Shown here one piece after another: positions 6,945 through 15,766 of a DNA stretch of 64,000 nt. A program made the position numbers and the translations under genes. This DNA comes from Pseudomonadota bacterium (GTDB taxonomy: Bacteria > Desulfobacterota > Desulfarculia > Desulfarculales > Desulfarculaceae): NCBI GenBank assembly GCA_018819925.1, contig JAHJPG010000094.1:1-64000 (forward strand). Direction: 5' to 3'. The notes beneath the pieces were generated by a model. That model was not told the origin of the DNA. It saw nothing but the letters and a program-made list of their open reading frames with translations, and did no database searches. Every line of letters begins with the position of its first letter. Position 1 is the first letter of the stretch.

Positions 6945-8600
6945 ATGGCTGCCAAAACTCCGAGTCCCGCAGTAGTCGGACAGATAGATCACCATCCCCC
7001 GGCAAAGGGGTGGATGGACACCAAGCCCGAGTTCAAACCGGGCAACTTCCTATATGCCGGCAAGGCCTCGGCCCTGGAGACCGTAGGCTTGCCCAACCCC
7101 CGGGATTGGTCGCCCACCGATGACGACTGGCAGCTGCCGGCCGACTGGAAGGGCATCGTCCACGAAGGCATGGCTGAGCGTCTGCAACGTTTCCGCAGCT
7201 TCAAGCTGTTCATGGACGTCTGCGTGCGCTGCGGGGCCTGCGCCGACAAGTGCCACTTTTTCATCGGCTCCGGCGACCCCAAGAACATGCCGGTGCTCAG
7301 GGCCGAGCTTATCCGCAGCATCTACCGCGGCGAGTTCAAGACCGCGGGCAAGATACTGGGCAAACTGGCCGGCGGGCGCAAGCTCACCGAAGATGTGATC
7401 AAAGAGTGGTTCTACTACTTCTTCCAGTGCACCGAGTGCCGCCGCTGCAGCGTGTTCTGCCCCTACGGCATCGACACCGCCGAGATCACCATCATCGCCC
7501 GCGAGATTCTCAACCTGATCGGCTGCAACATCGACTGGATCGCCTCGCCGGTGGCCAACTGCTTCATGACCGGCAACCACTTGGGCCTCAAGCCCCACAC
7601 CTTCAAAGAGAACGTCGAATACCTGCTGGACGACATTGAAGAGTACGTGGGGGTGCGCATCGAGCCCACCTTCAACCGCAAGGGGGCCGAGATACTATTC
7701 GTAACCCCCAGCGGCGACGTCTTCGCCGAGCCGGGCATCTTCACCTTCATGGGCTACTTGATGCTCTTCGACCACATCGGGCTGGACTACACCTGGTCCA
7801 CCTACGCTTCAGAGGGCGGCAACTTCGGCTTCTTCACCTCCCACGAGATGATGAAGCGCCTCAACGCCAAGATGTACGCCGAGGCCAAGCGCCTGGGGGT
7901 CAAGTGGATTCTGGGCGGCGAGTGCGGCCACATGTGGCGGGTGGTGCACCAGTACATGAACACCCTGAACGGCCCGGCCGACTTCCTGGAGCAGCCCATC
8001 AGCCCGCTGACCGGCACGCGCTTTGAAAACGCGGCGGCCACCAAGATGGTGCACATCACCGAGTTCACCGCCGACCTTATCAAGAACAACAAGCTCAAGC
8101 TCGACCCCAGCCAGAACGACCACATCATCCCCACCTTCCACGACTCTTGCAACACCTCCCGGGGCATGGGCCTTTTGGAGGAACCGCGCTACGTTCTCAA
8201 CAACGTGTGCAACAACTTCGTGGACATGGCCCCCCAGGTGATTCGGGAAAACACCTTCTGCTGCGGATCGGGTTCCGGCCTCAACGCCGGCGAATACCTG
8301 GAGATGCGCCTTAGGGGCGGCCTGCCCCGGGCCAACGCGGTCAAGCGGGTGCATGAGGACCACGGAGTTAACATGCTCTCGTGCGTGTGCGCCATCGACC
8401 GCGCGGTCTTCCCGGCGCTGATGGACTACTGGGTGCCGGAAGTGGGCGTCTGCGGGGTCAGCGAGCTGGTGGCCAACGCACTGGTCATGGAAGGCCAGGG
8501 CGAGCGCGAGTACAACCTGCGCGGCGAAGAGAACCCTTCTTATAAGCCTCCCGCGGAGGATGAGGCCTCAGCCGAAGCCGGAGAGGAGGGTGAGGAGTAA
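6945..8600 (+). CDS. dsrK: DsrK, HdrD-like iron-sulfur catalytic subunit
   Basis: This 551-residue cytoplasmic, membrane-attached subunit is related to heterodisulfide reductase HdrD. Two [4Fe-4S] motifs are visible: CVRCGACADKCHF near residue 90 and CTECRRCSVFCPYG near residue 163. The C-terminal half carries the CCG-type motifs FHDSCNTSRGMG and NTFCCGSGSGLNAGE that bind the non-cubane catalytic cluster. It is thought to reduce the trisulfide or disulfide of DsrC during sulfite reduction; dsrC is found in this window at 55941. Its last base overlaps the ATG of dsrJ (TAATG). Confidence 0.96.
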   Translation: MAAKTPSPAVVGQIDHHPPAKGWMDTKPEFKPGNFLYAGKASALETVGLPNPRDWSPTDDDWQLPADWKGIVHEGMAERLQRFRSFKLFMDVCVRCGACADKCHFFIGSGDPKNMPVLRAELIRSIYRGEFKTAGKILGKLAGGRKLTEDVIKEWFYYFFQCTECRRCSVFCPYGIDTAEITIIAREILNLIGCNIDWIASPVANCFMTGNHLGLKPHTFKENVEYLLDDIEEYVGVRIEPTFNRKGAEILFVTPSGDVFAEPGIFTFMGYLMLFDHIGLDYTWSTYASEGGNFGFFTSHEMMKRLNAKMYAEAKRLGVKWILGGECGHMWRVVHQYMNTLNGPADFLEQPISPLTGTRFENAAATKMVHITEFTADLIKNNKLKLDPSQNDHIIPTFHDSCNTSRGMGLLEEPRYVLNNVCNNFVDMAPQVIRENTFCCGSGSGLNAGEYLEMRLRGGLPRANAVKRVHEDHGVNMLSCVCAIDRAVFPALMDYWVPEVGVCGVSELVANALVMEGQGEREYNLRGEENPSYKPPAEDEASAEAGEEGEE

Positions 8601-8989
8601 TGTACGACAAAGGCAAAATCATTACCGGCCTGGTCATCTTCCTGGCCATCTTCACCTATCCCTTGTGGAGCAACATGGGCAAAGCCGCCCCGGTGCCCAA
8701 GCCCGAGCTTCCTCCCAAAAGCGTGGCCACCCAGTGCATTGCCGACACCCAGTACATGCGCACCAGTCACATGACGCTCTTGAATACCTGGCGCGACGAT
8801 GTGGTGCGCATGGCTGACCGCGTCTACGTCTCGGCCAGTGGCAAAAGCTACAACATGAGCTTGACCAACACTTGCCTGGAGTGCCACTCCGACAAGGTCA
8901 AGTTCTGTGACCAATGCCACAATTACCTGGCCGTGGCCCCGTTCTGTTGGGACTGCCACCTGGTGCCCAAGCCGAAGGAGAAGAAGTGA
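8600..8989 (+). CDS. dsrJ: DsrJ, triheme periplasmic cytochrome c
   Basis: The 129-residue protein starts with an uncleaved-looking signal anchor (residues 7-24, hydrophobic) and has three CXXCH heme c motifs close together: CLECH, CDQCH and CWDCH. This matches DsrJ, a membrane-anchored triheme cytochrome facing the periplasm. In DsrJ one heme has unusual His/Cys ligation; a free Cys (residue 46) is present here in ATQCIADTQYM. It is translationally coupled at both ends: ATG overlaps the dsrK stop and its TGA overlaps the ATG of dsrO. Confidence 0.95.
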   Translation: MYDKGKIITGLVIFLAIFTYPLWSNMGKAAPVPKPELPPKSVATQCIADTQYMRTSHMTLLNTWRDDVVRMADRVYVSASGKSYNMSLTNTCLECHSDKVKFCDQCHNYLAVAPFCWDCHLVPKPKEKK

Positions 8990-9816
8990 TGGGCGTGGAT
9001 AGGAGAAAGTTTCTAAAACTAGCCGGGGTTTCGGCCGCCCTGGGTCTGGGTGGCGCCACCGGTTTCCAGCTTCTCAGGCCCGGCGCCCTGGATGCGGCCG
9101 AGCGCATGCCCACTCCTTACCAGATGGTCTTTCCCAAGGAGCACGGCGCGGCCGAGATCATGCCCAACCCCAAGCGCCTCCAGGGACGCCGTTGGGGCAT
9201 GGTGGTGGACATGCGCAAGCTGACTCCCGCCTCTGCCCGGGCGGCGATCGAGGCCTGCAACTACTACCACAACGTCCCCCAGATCCCGGGCAAGCAAAAC
9301 ATCAAGTGGATTTGGACGGCCCCCTACGTCAACGTCTTCCCCGAGACGGAGAACCCCTGGGCCGACCCTGATATTAAAAACGCGCAATTCATCGTCATGT
9401 GCAACCATTGCGACAATCCGCCCTGCGTGCGGGTGTGCCCCACCAAGGCCACCTTCCAGCGCGAGGACGGCATTGTGATGATGGACATGCACCGCTGCAT
9501 CGGCTGCCGCTTCTGCATGGCCGGTTGTCCCTACGGCTCCAGAAGCTTCAACTTCCGCGACCCGCGCCCCTTCATCAAGAAGGAATACCCCGACTACCCC
9601 ACCCGCACCCGGGGTGTGGTGGAAAAGTGCAATTTCTGCGCCGAGCGCCTGGCGGTGGGCAAACTGCCCGCATGTGCCGAGGCCAGCGGTGGGGCCATGG
9701 TCTTCGGCGACGTGGACGATGCTGGCAGCGAACTGCGGCAACTCCTGCGCAAACGCTACAGTATCCGCCGTAAACCCAACCTGGGTACCAGTCCCCAGGT
9801 CTACTACCTGGTGTAG
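8989..9816 (+). CDS. dsrO: DsrO, periplasmic ferredoxin-like iron-sulfur protein
   Basis: A 275-residue iron-sulfur protein with a twin-arginine signal (DRRKFLKLAG, residues 4-13), hence exported folded to the periplasm. Typical 4x[4Fe-4S] NrfC/HybA-type cysteine groups are visible: CNHCDNPPCVRVCPTKA, CIGCRFCMAGCPYG and CNFCAERLAVGKLPAC. I chose the start at 8989, where ATG overlaps the dsrJ stop (TGATG) and places the Tat motif at the N-terminus; a longer reading of this frame lies inside dsrJ. DsrO carries electrons between DsrJ and DsrP. Confidence 0.95.
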   Translation: MGVDRRKFLKLAGVSAALGLGGATGFQLLRPGALDAAERMPTPYQMVFPKEHGAAEIMPNPKRLQGRRWGMVVDMRKLTPASARAAIEACNYYHNVPQIPGKQNIKWIWTAPYVNVFPETENPWADPDIKNAQFIVMCNHCDNPPCVRVCPTKATFQREDGIVMMDMHRCIGCRFCMAGCPYGSRSFNFRDPRPFIKKEYPDYPTRTRGVVEKCNFCAERLAVGKLPACAEASGGAMVFGDVDDAGSELRQLLRKRYSIRRKPNLGTSPQVYYLV

Positions 9817-9824
9817 AGGTCGTC

Positions 9825-10985
9825 ATGCTTGAAAAGGCGTTAAGCGGAAGCAAGCTGTACTGGACTTGGCTCATCGGTCTGCTCATTGTGATCGCGGCCG
9901 GCTTCGGAGCCTATCTGGTGCAGTACAACAAAGGCCTTATGATCACCGGCATGAGCCGGGACGTGTCCTGGGGCTTTTACATCGCCCAGTTCACCTTCCT
10001 GGTCGGCGTGGCCGCTTCGGCCGTGATGCTGGTGCTGCCCTATTACCTGCACCACTACAAGACCTTCGGGCGCATCACCATCCTGGGCGAGTTTCTGGCC
10101 ATATCCGCGGTGATCATGTGTAGCTTGTTTATCGTGGTGGACCTTGGTAAGCCCAGCCGCATCTTGAACGTGATGCTGCACCCCACGCCCAACTCAGTGT
10201 TGTTCTGGGACATGGTCGTGTTGAACGGCTACCTGATAATCAACATCTTGGCCGGTTGGGTAACCCTGGAGGCGGAGCGCAAAAACGTGCCCCCTCCGGG
10301 CTGGATCAAGTTCGTCATCTATCTGTCCATACCCTGGGCGGTGTCCATCCATACCGTCACCGCCTTCCTGTATGCCGGTCTGCCCGGCCGCGGCTTCTGG
10401 CTCACCGCCATCATGGCCCCGCGCTTTTTGGCCTCGGCCTTCGCCGCCGGCCCCGCGGTGCTGATCCTGCTGGGCTACCTGGTCAAGAAGCTCACCCGCT
10501 TCGATCCCGGACGGGAGGCCTTCGAGACCCTGGCAAAGATCGTGTGCTACGCCATCATCCTGCACATCTTCTTCTTCCTGCTGGAGGTGTTCACGGTGGC
10601 CTACAGCGCCATCCCCAGCCACACCTCGCACCTGGCGTATCTGTACTTCGGCCTGCACGGGCACAACATGCTGGTGCCCTGGGTGTGGACGGCCATGGGT
10701 TGCGGCATCACCGCCATCATACTGCTGGTGAACCCCCGCACCCGCCAGAACCCCATCATCCTGCCCATCGCCTGCGTCCTGGTGTTTGTCTGCACCTGGA
10801 TCGACAAGGGCATGGCCATGATCGCTGGCGGTTTCGTGCCCAACCCCTTGCATGAGATCACCGAGTACGCCCCCACCGCCCTGGAGCTGATGATAACCCT
10901 GGGCGTGTACGCCACGGGCATCTTGGTGCTCACCATCCTTTACAAGGTGGCCATTGGGGTGAAGCAAGAGGAAGAGGCGGTCTAG
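9825..10985 (+). CDS. dsrP: DsrP, NrfD/PsrC-family membrane subunit
   Basis: The 386-residue protein has about ten hydrophobic helices and is of the NrfD/HybB quinone-interacting family. Conserved stretches include GMSRDVSWGFYIAQFTFLVG, the PTPNSVLFWD loop and SIPWAVSIHTVTAF. It probably exchanges electrons with menaquinol and pairs with DsrO. It is the last gene of the operon, 8 bp after dsrO, and is followed by a strong terminator. A second, closely similar DsrP is encoded alone at 40484-41641. Confidence 0.96.
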   Translation: MLEKALSGSKLYWTWLIGLLIVIAAGFGAYLVQYNKGLMITGMSRDVSWGFYIAQFTFLVGVAASAVMLVLPYYLHHYKTFGRITILGEFLAISAVIMCSLFIVVDLGKPSRILNVMLHPTPNSVLFWDMVVLNGYLIINILAGWVTLEAERKNVPPPGWIKFVIYLSIPWAVSIHTVTAFLYAGLPGRGFWLTAIMAPRFLASAFAAGPAVLILLGYLVKKLTRFDPGREAFETLAKIVCYAIILHIFFFLLEVFTVAYSAIPSHTSHLAYLYFGLHGHNMLVPWVWTAMGCGITAIILLVNPRTRQNPIILPIACVLVFVCTWIDKGMAMIAGGFVPNPLHEITEYAPTALELMITLGVYATGILVLTILYKVAIGVKQEEEAV

Positions 10986-11005
10986 CCCTTCCCCGAAACG
11001 ATAAA

Positions 11006-11044
11006 ACAAAAGCCCCTCCCCCGCCGGGGGAGGGGCTTTTGTTA
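11006..11044 (+). terminator. Rho-independent terminator after dsrP
   Basis: A perfect 15-bp stem (11007-11021 with 11027-11041) is flanked by A-rich and T-rich ends, so it can work on both strands. It closes the dsrMKJOP operon. Confidence 0.9.
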
Positions 11045-11141
11045 TTACACGTGATTATCAACCAAGGAAGCGGCTGGGTATAATTAATACAGCGGCTCCA
11101 AGCAGCCGGGCCGGGGGGGCAACCGATGAGGGAGGTGTGAC

Positions 11142-11480
11142 ATGGCCGAAAACGACCGCCCCCAGGTGAAAGGCACCTGGTTAAACGTCTTTTGCCCCGA
11201 CGGCGCTTGCCTGGTTGACGAGGACACGGACCTGCCCTCGGCCGGCTACGGCAGGCGGCAGTGCTCCGGGCCACGCACCGAGAGCACCGGGCAGGGGGCC
11301 CGGCGGAACACCTTTTCCGCCGTGGAGCCGAACAGTGCGCCGGCCAGGTTGCTGCGGCCCTTGGTGCCCATGACCACCATGGAAATATCACCTTCACGCA
11401 GGAACTTGAGCAATTCGTCGTGGGGATGGCCACTGAGTATCACCACCCGGGTCTTTAGCCCCTCAGCCGCGGGCAGATAG
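11142..11480 (+). CDS. Possible small cysteine-containing protein, unusual overlap with the stress protein gene
   Basis: An ATG at 11142 follows an excellent ribosome site (GGGAGGTG, 11129-11136 region). The first 35 residues, including KGTWLNVFCPDGACLVDEDT, look like a genuine compact small protein. The frame stays open to 11480, but from 11246 on it is antisense to the 3' end of the universal stress protein gene and reads as Arg/Ser-rich shadow sequence. Either the protein is longer than it should be because a stop was lost, or the stretch is an overlap. No family recognised. Confidence 0.4.
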   Translation: MAENDRPQVKGTWLNVFCPDGACLVDEDTDLPSAGYGRRQCSGPRTESTGQGARRNTFSAVEPNSAPARLLRPLVPMTTMEISPSRRNLSNSSWGWPLSITTRVFSPSAAGR

Positions 11481-11731
11481 TCCTTGGCCAACGCTTCGCG
11501 GCGCTCGGCCTCCACCCGCTCCAGGTAGCCCTGCTTGCCGCCCAGGTCATAGCCCTCGGCGGTCAGGCGGTCCAATACGTCCAGCCCCCTGGCGTTGATG
11601 ACATTGACCACCACCAACTCGGCTCCGTGGGCGCGGGCTTCCGCTAGGGCGTAGGCAAAGGTAATTTCTGAATAATCGCTAAAGTCGATGGCTGCGGCCA
11701 CCACCTTCACATCAGCTTTGCAGTCCTGCAT
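11246..11731 (-). CDS. Universal stress protein (UspA family)
   Basis: A 161-residue single-domain Usp. The N-terminal strand VKVVAAAIDFSDYSE, the ELVVVNVI strand, and the C-terminal ATP-binding pattern VMGTKGRSNLAGALFGSTAEKVFRRAPCPVL (G-2x-G-9x-G-S type) are all present. I use the ATG at 11731, preceded by AAGGAGCTGAAA; an upstream in-frame ATG at 11803 has no ribosome site and would add a nonhomologous tail. It is monocistronic, between the dsr terminator and tRNA-Arg. Confidence 0.88.
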   Translation of the reverse strand: MQDCKADVKVVAAAIDFSDYSEITFAYALAEARAHGAELVVVNVINARGLDVLDRLTAEGYDLGGKQGYLERVEAERREALAKDYLPAAEGLKTRVVILSGHPHDELLKFLREGDISMVVMGTKGRSNLAGALFGSTAEKVFRRAPCPVLSVRGPEHCRLP

Positions 11732-11816
11732 TTTCAGCTCCTTGTCAGCATTGGGTTTACCCAGAATTCTAACATTATAACCCGGCGGCGGCCTTCTCGG
11801 CAAAGGCTGTAGTTGG

Positions 11817-11845
11817 TGGACAAGCCCCCGAAGTTGTGGTAAATA
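11817..11845 (+). promoter_or_regulatory. Candidate promoter of tRNA-Arg
   Basis: TGGACA at 11817-11822, a 17-bp spacer, and TAAATA at 11840-11845, placed 18 bp upstream of the mature tRNA 5' end. Confidence 0.5.
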
Positions 11846-11862
11846 TGCCCCCTACGCATTAA

Positions 11863-11939
<77 letters not shown>

Positions 11940-11950
11940 AGGCATATCAA

Positions 11951-11979
11951 GGGGTTAGCCGAACCGGCTAACCCCTTTT
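11951..11979 (+). terminator. Terminator after tRNA-Arg
   Basis: An 11-bp perfect stem (11951-11961 with 11965-11975) followed by TTTT, 11 bp after the tRNA CCA end. Confidence 0.85.
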
Positions 11980-11982
11980 CTG

Positions 11983-12225
11983 TCACCTTCTGTCATTTTT
12001 TGGTTTTTTACCCTCTTCCTCCAAATCCGGGATGCTTCTGGCCGCCCTCTTCTGAGCTCCTTCCAAAACATGGCCATATATGTTCAAGGTGGTGCTGAGG
12101 TCCTTGTGGCCAGCCTGATGCTGAACAGCAGTTGGGCTCCACCCCCTGCCAGCATCTCAGTAGCCGCAATGTGCCTGATGCCGTAACGTCGTATCGGGTG
12201 ATTACCGTAACCTGTCCTCTTTTTG
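11983..12225 (-). pseudogene. Decayed tyrosine recombinase (integrase), C-terminal fragment
   Basis: On the minus strand the C-terminal catalytic part of a phage-type integrase is still readable. One frame gives RYGIRHIAATEMLAGG (the H-x-x-R-type box region); after a frameshift near 12125 another frame gives HQAGHKDLSTTLNIYGHVLE with the GH box and the catalytic Tyr. It ends with GAQKRAARSIPDLEEE and a TGA at 11985-11983. The N-terminal two thirds are missing. It abuts tRNA-Arg, as expected for an integrase at the end of an element inserted in that tRNA. Confidence 0.8.
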
Positions 12226-12800
12226 GAACCTCGCCAAGAAGACCTTATGCTTCCGATTCTCCTCCCGCGAAAATGCACCACCTATGGAATGGCTCGCTGT
12301 CAAACCCATACCCTTCAGGACACGACCGGATGCGCAGGGTCGTATTGGGAGGTTGTGCGCCAGTACCAAAAGCCTTCCGGCCAGGGCAACGGCGGCCACT
12401 TGACGGCCCCGTTTTACAATCAGCCCGCGGACCCATTTACGCAAAGCGGGGGTAAGGCTTTTGCTGCGCATTGCCGGCCAGGCGGCCGGCACCGTGAAGT
12501 AGCGCATCAGACTGGGTCCTTGACGAGTTATTCCGCCCCGACGTTGCACCGCTCCGCTCTCACGGGAAGAAGGGCTCAAACCAGCATAATTGGCCAGCTG
12601 ATTTAAGCGCCAGAAACGCCTTCTGTCATCTATACCGCCGAGAATGCCCATGGTGACTATAGGACCGAAGCCGGGCATTTCCGAGCGATTCAGCCTTAGG
12701 CCAAGGACTCAGCTTCTCTTTGACCAGGGCATCAAGGTGGTGTCTTTCTTGCTCCGAGTGGTCCCAGACACTCTGGTGGGTTGTCAGGAAAGGTTTCATC
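12202..12800 (-). pseudogene. Decayed IS110/IS1111-family transposase, C-terminal part
   Basis: A reading frame from 12678 encodes MPGFGPIVTMGILGGIDDRR, then FWRLNQLANYAGLSPSSRES and GITRQGPSLMRYF, which is the transposase_20 (IS116/IS110/IS902) C-terminal domain, with helix-forming residues further upstream in a second frame (12680-12800). The N-terminal DEDD-type catalytic domain is absent and the reading frame changes at least once. This is an inactive remnant that has landed beside or within the integrase remnant. Confidence 0.8.
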
Positions 12801-13225
12801 CAAATGGGGACGGCTTCTCAAGGGCTTTTTCCCCGTGGATATCCTTGGGCCGCGCCCTTTTTTCCAAAACCAGCCCAGGAGACTAACGCATAAGCTGGAT
12901 TAGCTGAAGGGGGTCAGATCAGCTATTGAATACTAATAGGAAACAAAAAAGTTTCATAAAAAAGCTTTATGGTTGCCCACAACGACCGCGCCAACGACTA
13001 CAAAACAAGCAATAAAATAAATATTATTAATATGTTAACAGCAACAATAGGCTTGTGGGGGAAATGGATTTACATCTTGACTAAAGTTTCCAATTATTAT
13101 ATTTAAGTTTTCATGATCGTGAAGGCGAGGAGCAGGCCGCGATGTAAATGCTTCCTGCTCCGATGACATTGGGGCCAAGTGGATCATTAAGGTCAACGAG
13201 TTCTAATTACACTTGATGGGACCAC
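12801..13225. other. AT-rich intergenic region without clear genes
   Basis: About 425 bp, noticeably richer in A and T than the dsr region. It has no convincing coding frame. It contains one good promoter candidate (13077-13105, listed separately). The rest seems to be worn remnants of the mobile-element junction. Confidence 0.5.
13077..13105 (+). promoter_or_regulatory. Candidate promoter for the TRAP/catabolic gene block
   Basis: TTGACT at 13077-13082, a 17-bp spacer, and TATTTA at 13100-13105 in AT-rich DNA about 280 bp upstream of the TAXI receptor gene. The long leader leaves room for regulation or for the small frame at 13226. Confidence 0.45.
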
Positions 13226-13366
13226 ATGGCCAAGGATGCCGAACTCGGTTTCACCATCGACTCTGACTTCGTGGCGATCAACCGGGCCTACGTCAAAGAG
13301 CTTATGAATGTGGTTGAGGGACCAATAATGCCCAGTGGCCCCATAACCATTATCGGGAATCCTTAA
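13226..13366 (+). CDS. Possible small protein or gene fragment (46 residues)
   Basis: ATG at 13226 to TAA at 13366 encodes 46 residues beginning MAKDAELGFTIDSDFVAINR and ending with ITIIGNP. Composition looks protein-like, but no ribosome site is obvious and no family is recognised. It may be the end of a decayed gene. It stops 17 bp before the TAXI receptor gene. Confidence 0.3.
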   Translation: MAKDAELGFTIDSDFVAINRAYVKELMNVVEGPIMPSGPITIIGNP

Positions 13367-13383
13367 AATGTGGAGGTGGAAGA

Positions 13384-14544
13384 ATGAAAGGGAAAACGGT
13401 CTGGTTTCTGATGGTTGCCACGTTATGTGCTATTTCTTCGATGATGTTCTGCTCTAGTCCGGCCGAGGCTAAAGCGCCCAAGGAGGTGAGCATTACCACC
13501 TATGGGGTCGGCAGCCAGGCGTTTGTCTTTTCGGCTGGCATTGCCGAGGGCGTGCAAAAGGCCGCGGGCATCAAGACCAGGGTGGTGCCCGCCGGAAATG
13601 ACGTGGGCCGCATGCTGCCCTTGCGGAACGGCGAGGTGGATTTCTGCATAGTAACCGGCGCTACCGGCTGGTTCGTTTCTCACGGTACTGGCGACTTTGC
13701 CAGCCCCTCCTGGGGTCCCCAGCCCATCCGCATGGCCTGGCGGGGTGGCAACCTCTTTGTGGGTTTCTACACCCGGGGCGACTCAGGCATCAAAAAGTTG
13801 TCTGAACTGAAAGGAAAACGGGTGGGGCAGATTCCGGGTTCCACCACCATAAACAACATAATCCAGGGTGGTTTGGCTTTCGGGGGGTTGACCTTGAAAG
13901 ACTGCGTGGTGGTTCGTTTGCCCAGCCACGGCGCGGGCGGCAAGGCCCTGACCCAAGGCGCCATTGACTTTTACGAGTTCGGCACCACTGGCTCACGTCC
14001 CATCGAAACCGCGGCCAGCCCCCACGGAATCTACTGGTTCAACATGGACCCCAAGGACAAGGCGGCCTGGAAGCGCTTCTATGAATATTGCCCCTGGACC
14101 GAGGAGGCCCTGGTCACCCGGTACGCAGGCAAGGAAAAGGGGATCAAGCCATTTCATGCCCTGACCTATCCTTACAACATGTGGGCCTGGGATACGACCC
14201 CGGTGGACACGGTTTACGCCTATGCCAAGGCCATGTGGGACAGCTATGACCTCTACAAGTCCCGTCACGCCGAACTTCCCAAATGGAATCACGAGAATCT
14301 GGCCAACGTCAAAGGCTGCTTTTATCCGTACCATGAGGGCGTTGTGAAGCTCCTGAAGGAAAAGGGCAAGTGGACCCCGGCCCACGAGAAGTTCCAAAAG
14401 ACCCAATTGGATAATGAGAAAAAGAGAATGGCCCTGTGGAAAGAAGCCCAAGAGGAAGCCAAGGCAAAAAACATCAAGGTGGGCAGCGAGCAGTGGGGCC
14501 AATTCTGGTGGAACAAGCTGGTAGAAAAGGGCCTGCTCAGGTAA
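13384..14544 (+). CDS. TRAP transporter solute receptor, TAXI family
   Basis: A 386-residue periplasmic binding protein. Residues 1-29 are a Sec signal peptide ending near SPAEAKA. The mature part has the TAXI features ITTYGVGSQAFVFSAGIAEG, the EVDFCIVTGATGW segment, LKGKRVGQIPGST and the GAIDFYEF segment. It delivers an organic acid to the fused permease encoded at 15767. GGAGGTGG precedes the ATG. It opens the catabolic block; expected ligands are carboxylates, but the exact one cannot be read from sequence. Confidence 0.9.
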   Translation: MKGKTVWFLMVATLCAISSMMFCSSPAEAKAPKEVSITTYGVGSQAFVFSAGIAEGVQKAAGIKTRVVPAGNDVGRMLPLRNGEVDFCIVTGATGWFVSHGTGDFASPSWGPQPIRMAWRGGNLFVGFYTRGDSGIKKLSELKGKRVGQIPGSTTINNIIQGGLAFGGLTLKDCVVVRLPSHGAGGKALTQGAIDFYEFGTTGSRPIETAASPHGIYWFNMDPKDKAAWKRFYEYCPWTEEALVTRYAGKEKGIKPFHALTYPYNMWAWDTTPVDTVYAYAKAMWDSYDLYKSRHAELPKWNHENLANVKGCFYPYHEGVVKLLKEKGKWTPAHEKFQKTQLDNEKKRMALWKEAQEEAKAKNIKVGSEQWGQFWWNKLVEKGLLR

Positions 14545-14637
14545 GCGAATGATCTTTTTGGCAATTCTCTGGCACTTGGGGGGGGCCGAGAAAGAGGCCC
14601 CCCCTTTACATCTCGCTCAATTAAAAGGAGCCGCTGC

Positions 14638-15738
14638 ATGAAAGGCAAAAGCCGGGCCATGGTGTTGACCGCTCCGAACCGGTTTGCGATGCAGACATTT
14701 GAATTGCCCGAAATTGGCGATGAGGACGGCATCTTGAAAATGGAGTTGGTGGGGGTCTGCGGGTCCGACGTGGGCATATCCCAGGGAAAGGAGACTTTCG
14801 GCCCTCGCCCCTTTCCCTTGATCATGGGCCATGAGATCGTGGGCCGCATCGCTGAAATGGGTGAGGCCGCAAAAAAAAGGCATGGAGTCAAAGAGGGCGA
14901 TCGGGTGGTGATCGAATACGCCTTTGGCTGCGGCGTGTGCGAGGCATGCTCGGAAGGACGCTATACGACCTGTGAAAAACATTGGAACTACGGTTCCATG
15001 ATTTCCTGCAAAGATTCACCTCATTTGTACGGAGGCTACAGCGAATATCTCTATATTCATCCCAATGCCAAGGTGCACTATGTCGGCGACGATGTCTCGC
15101 CCGAGTTGGGGGTGTTGATTTGTGCGGTGATAGGTAATGGAATCAGATGGCTGCGCCAGATGGGAGGAGTTTCTATCGGCGACGCCGTGGCCATTTTGGG
15201 CCCAGGACAACAGGGGCTGGCCGGAGTGGCGGTAGCTAAGGAGTCGGGGGCCAATCCTATTTTCGCTATCGGATTGAGCAAAGACAGAGAGCGGCTGGAG
15301 ATGGCCAAACGCTTCGGGGCCGATGAGGTGATTATGGCCGACGAACAGGATTCGCTGGCCATCATCCAAGAAGCGACTGGCGGCCGCATGGCCGATGTAG
15401 TCATGGACGTCACGGGACATTATTCCGGGGCGGAACTGGCACTGCCTTTAACCGGCAGAAAAGGCACCCTGGTATTGCCCGGTAATTACAAACACCAAAA
15501 AGCCTCTCTGGACTTGGACATCGTAATGACCAGGGAAATCAGGGTGCAGGGGGTCTTTTCCCATGATTCCCCGGCCGTGCGTGCGGCCATAAAAATGGCC
15601 AAATCAGGGCGTTACCCCTTTGAGGATCTCATCACCACCCGCCTGCCTCTAAGCCAAGCCGAACAGGCGGTAAAAATGGTGGCCGGCGAAATCGGGGAGC
15701 AGATGCCTTTAAAGGTGGTATTGGATCCCAAAATTTAG
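14638..15738 (+). CDS. Zinc-dependent medium-chain alcohol/polyol dehydrogenase
   Basis: A 366-residue MDR-family NAD(P)-dependent dehydrogenase. Catalytic zinc ligands are in GVCGSDV and MGHEIVG, and the structural zinc site has four cysteines in FGCGVCEACSEGRYTTCEKH. The Rossmann segment includes AILGPGQQGLAGVAVAKESG. It lies between the receptor and permease genes of one TRAP system (AAAAGGAG ribosome site), so it probably oxidises the imported hydroxy compound or a product of it. The substrate is unknown. Confidence 0.88.
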   Translation: MKGKSRAMVLTAPNRFAMQTFELPEIGDEDGILKMELVGVCGSDVGISQGKETFGPRPFPLIMGHEIVGRIAEMGEAAKKRHGVKEGDRVVIEYAFGCGVCEACSEGRYTTCEKHWNYGSMISCKDSPHLYGGYSEYLYIHPNAKVHYVGDDVSPELGVLICAVIGNGIRWLRQMGGVSIGDAVAILGPGQQGLAGVAVAKESGANPIFAIGLSKDRERLEMAKRFGADEVIMADEQDSLAIIQEATGGRMADVVMDVTGHYSGAELALPLTGRKGTLVLPGNYKHQKASLDLDIVMTREIRVQGVFSHDSPAVRAAIKMAKSGRYPFEDLITTRLPLSQAEQAVKMVAGEIGEQMPLKVVLDPKI

Positions 15739-15766
15739 CAAAGACACCCAGCTTGGAGAGAGAGCT

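Noticed and set aside
12132-12606. Plus-strand frames across the integrase/IS110 remnants
   Set aside because: Translations have no recognisable features; the opposite strand carries clear recombinase and transposase sequence.
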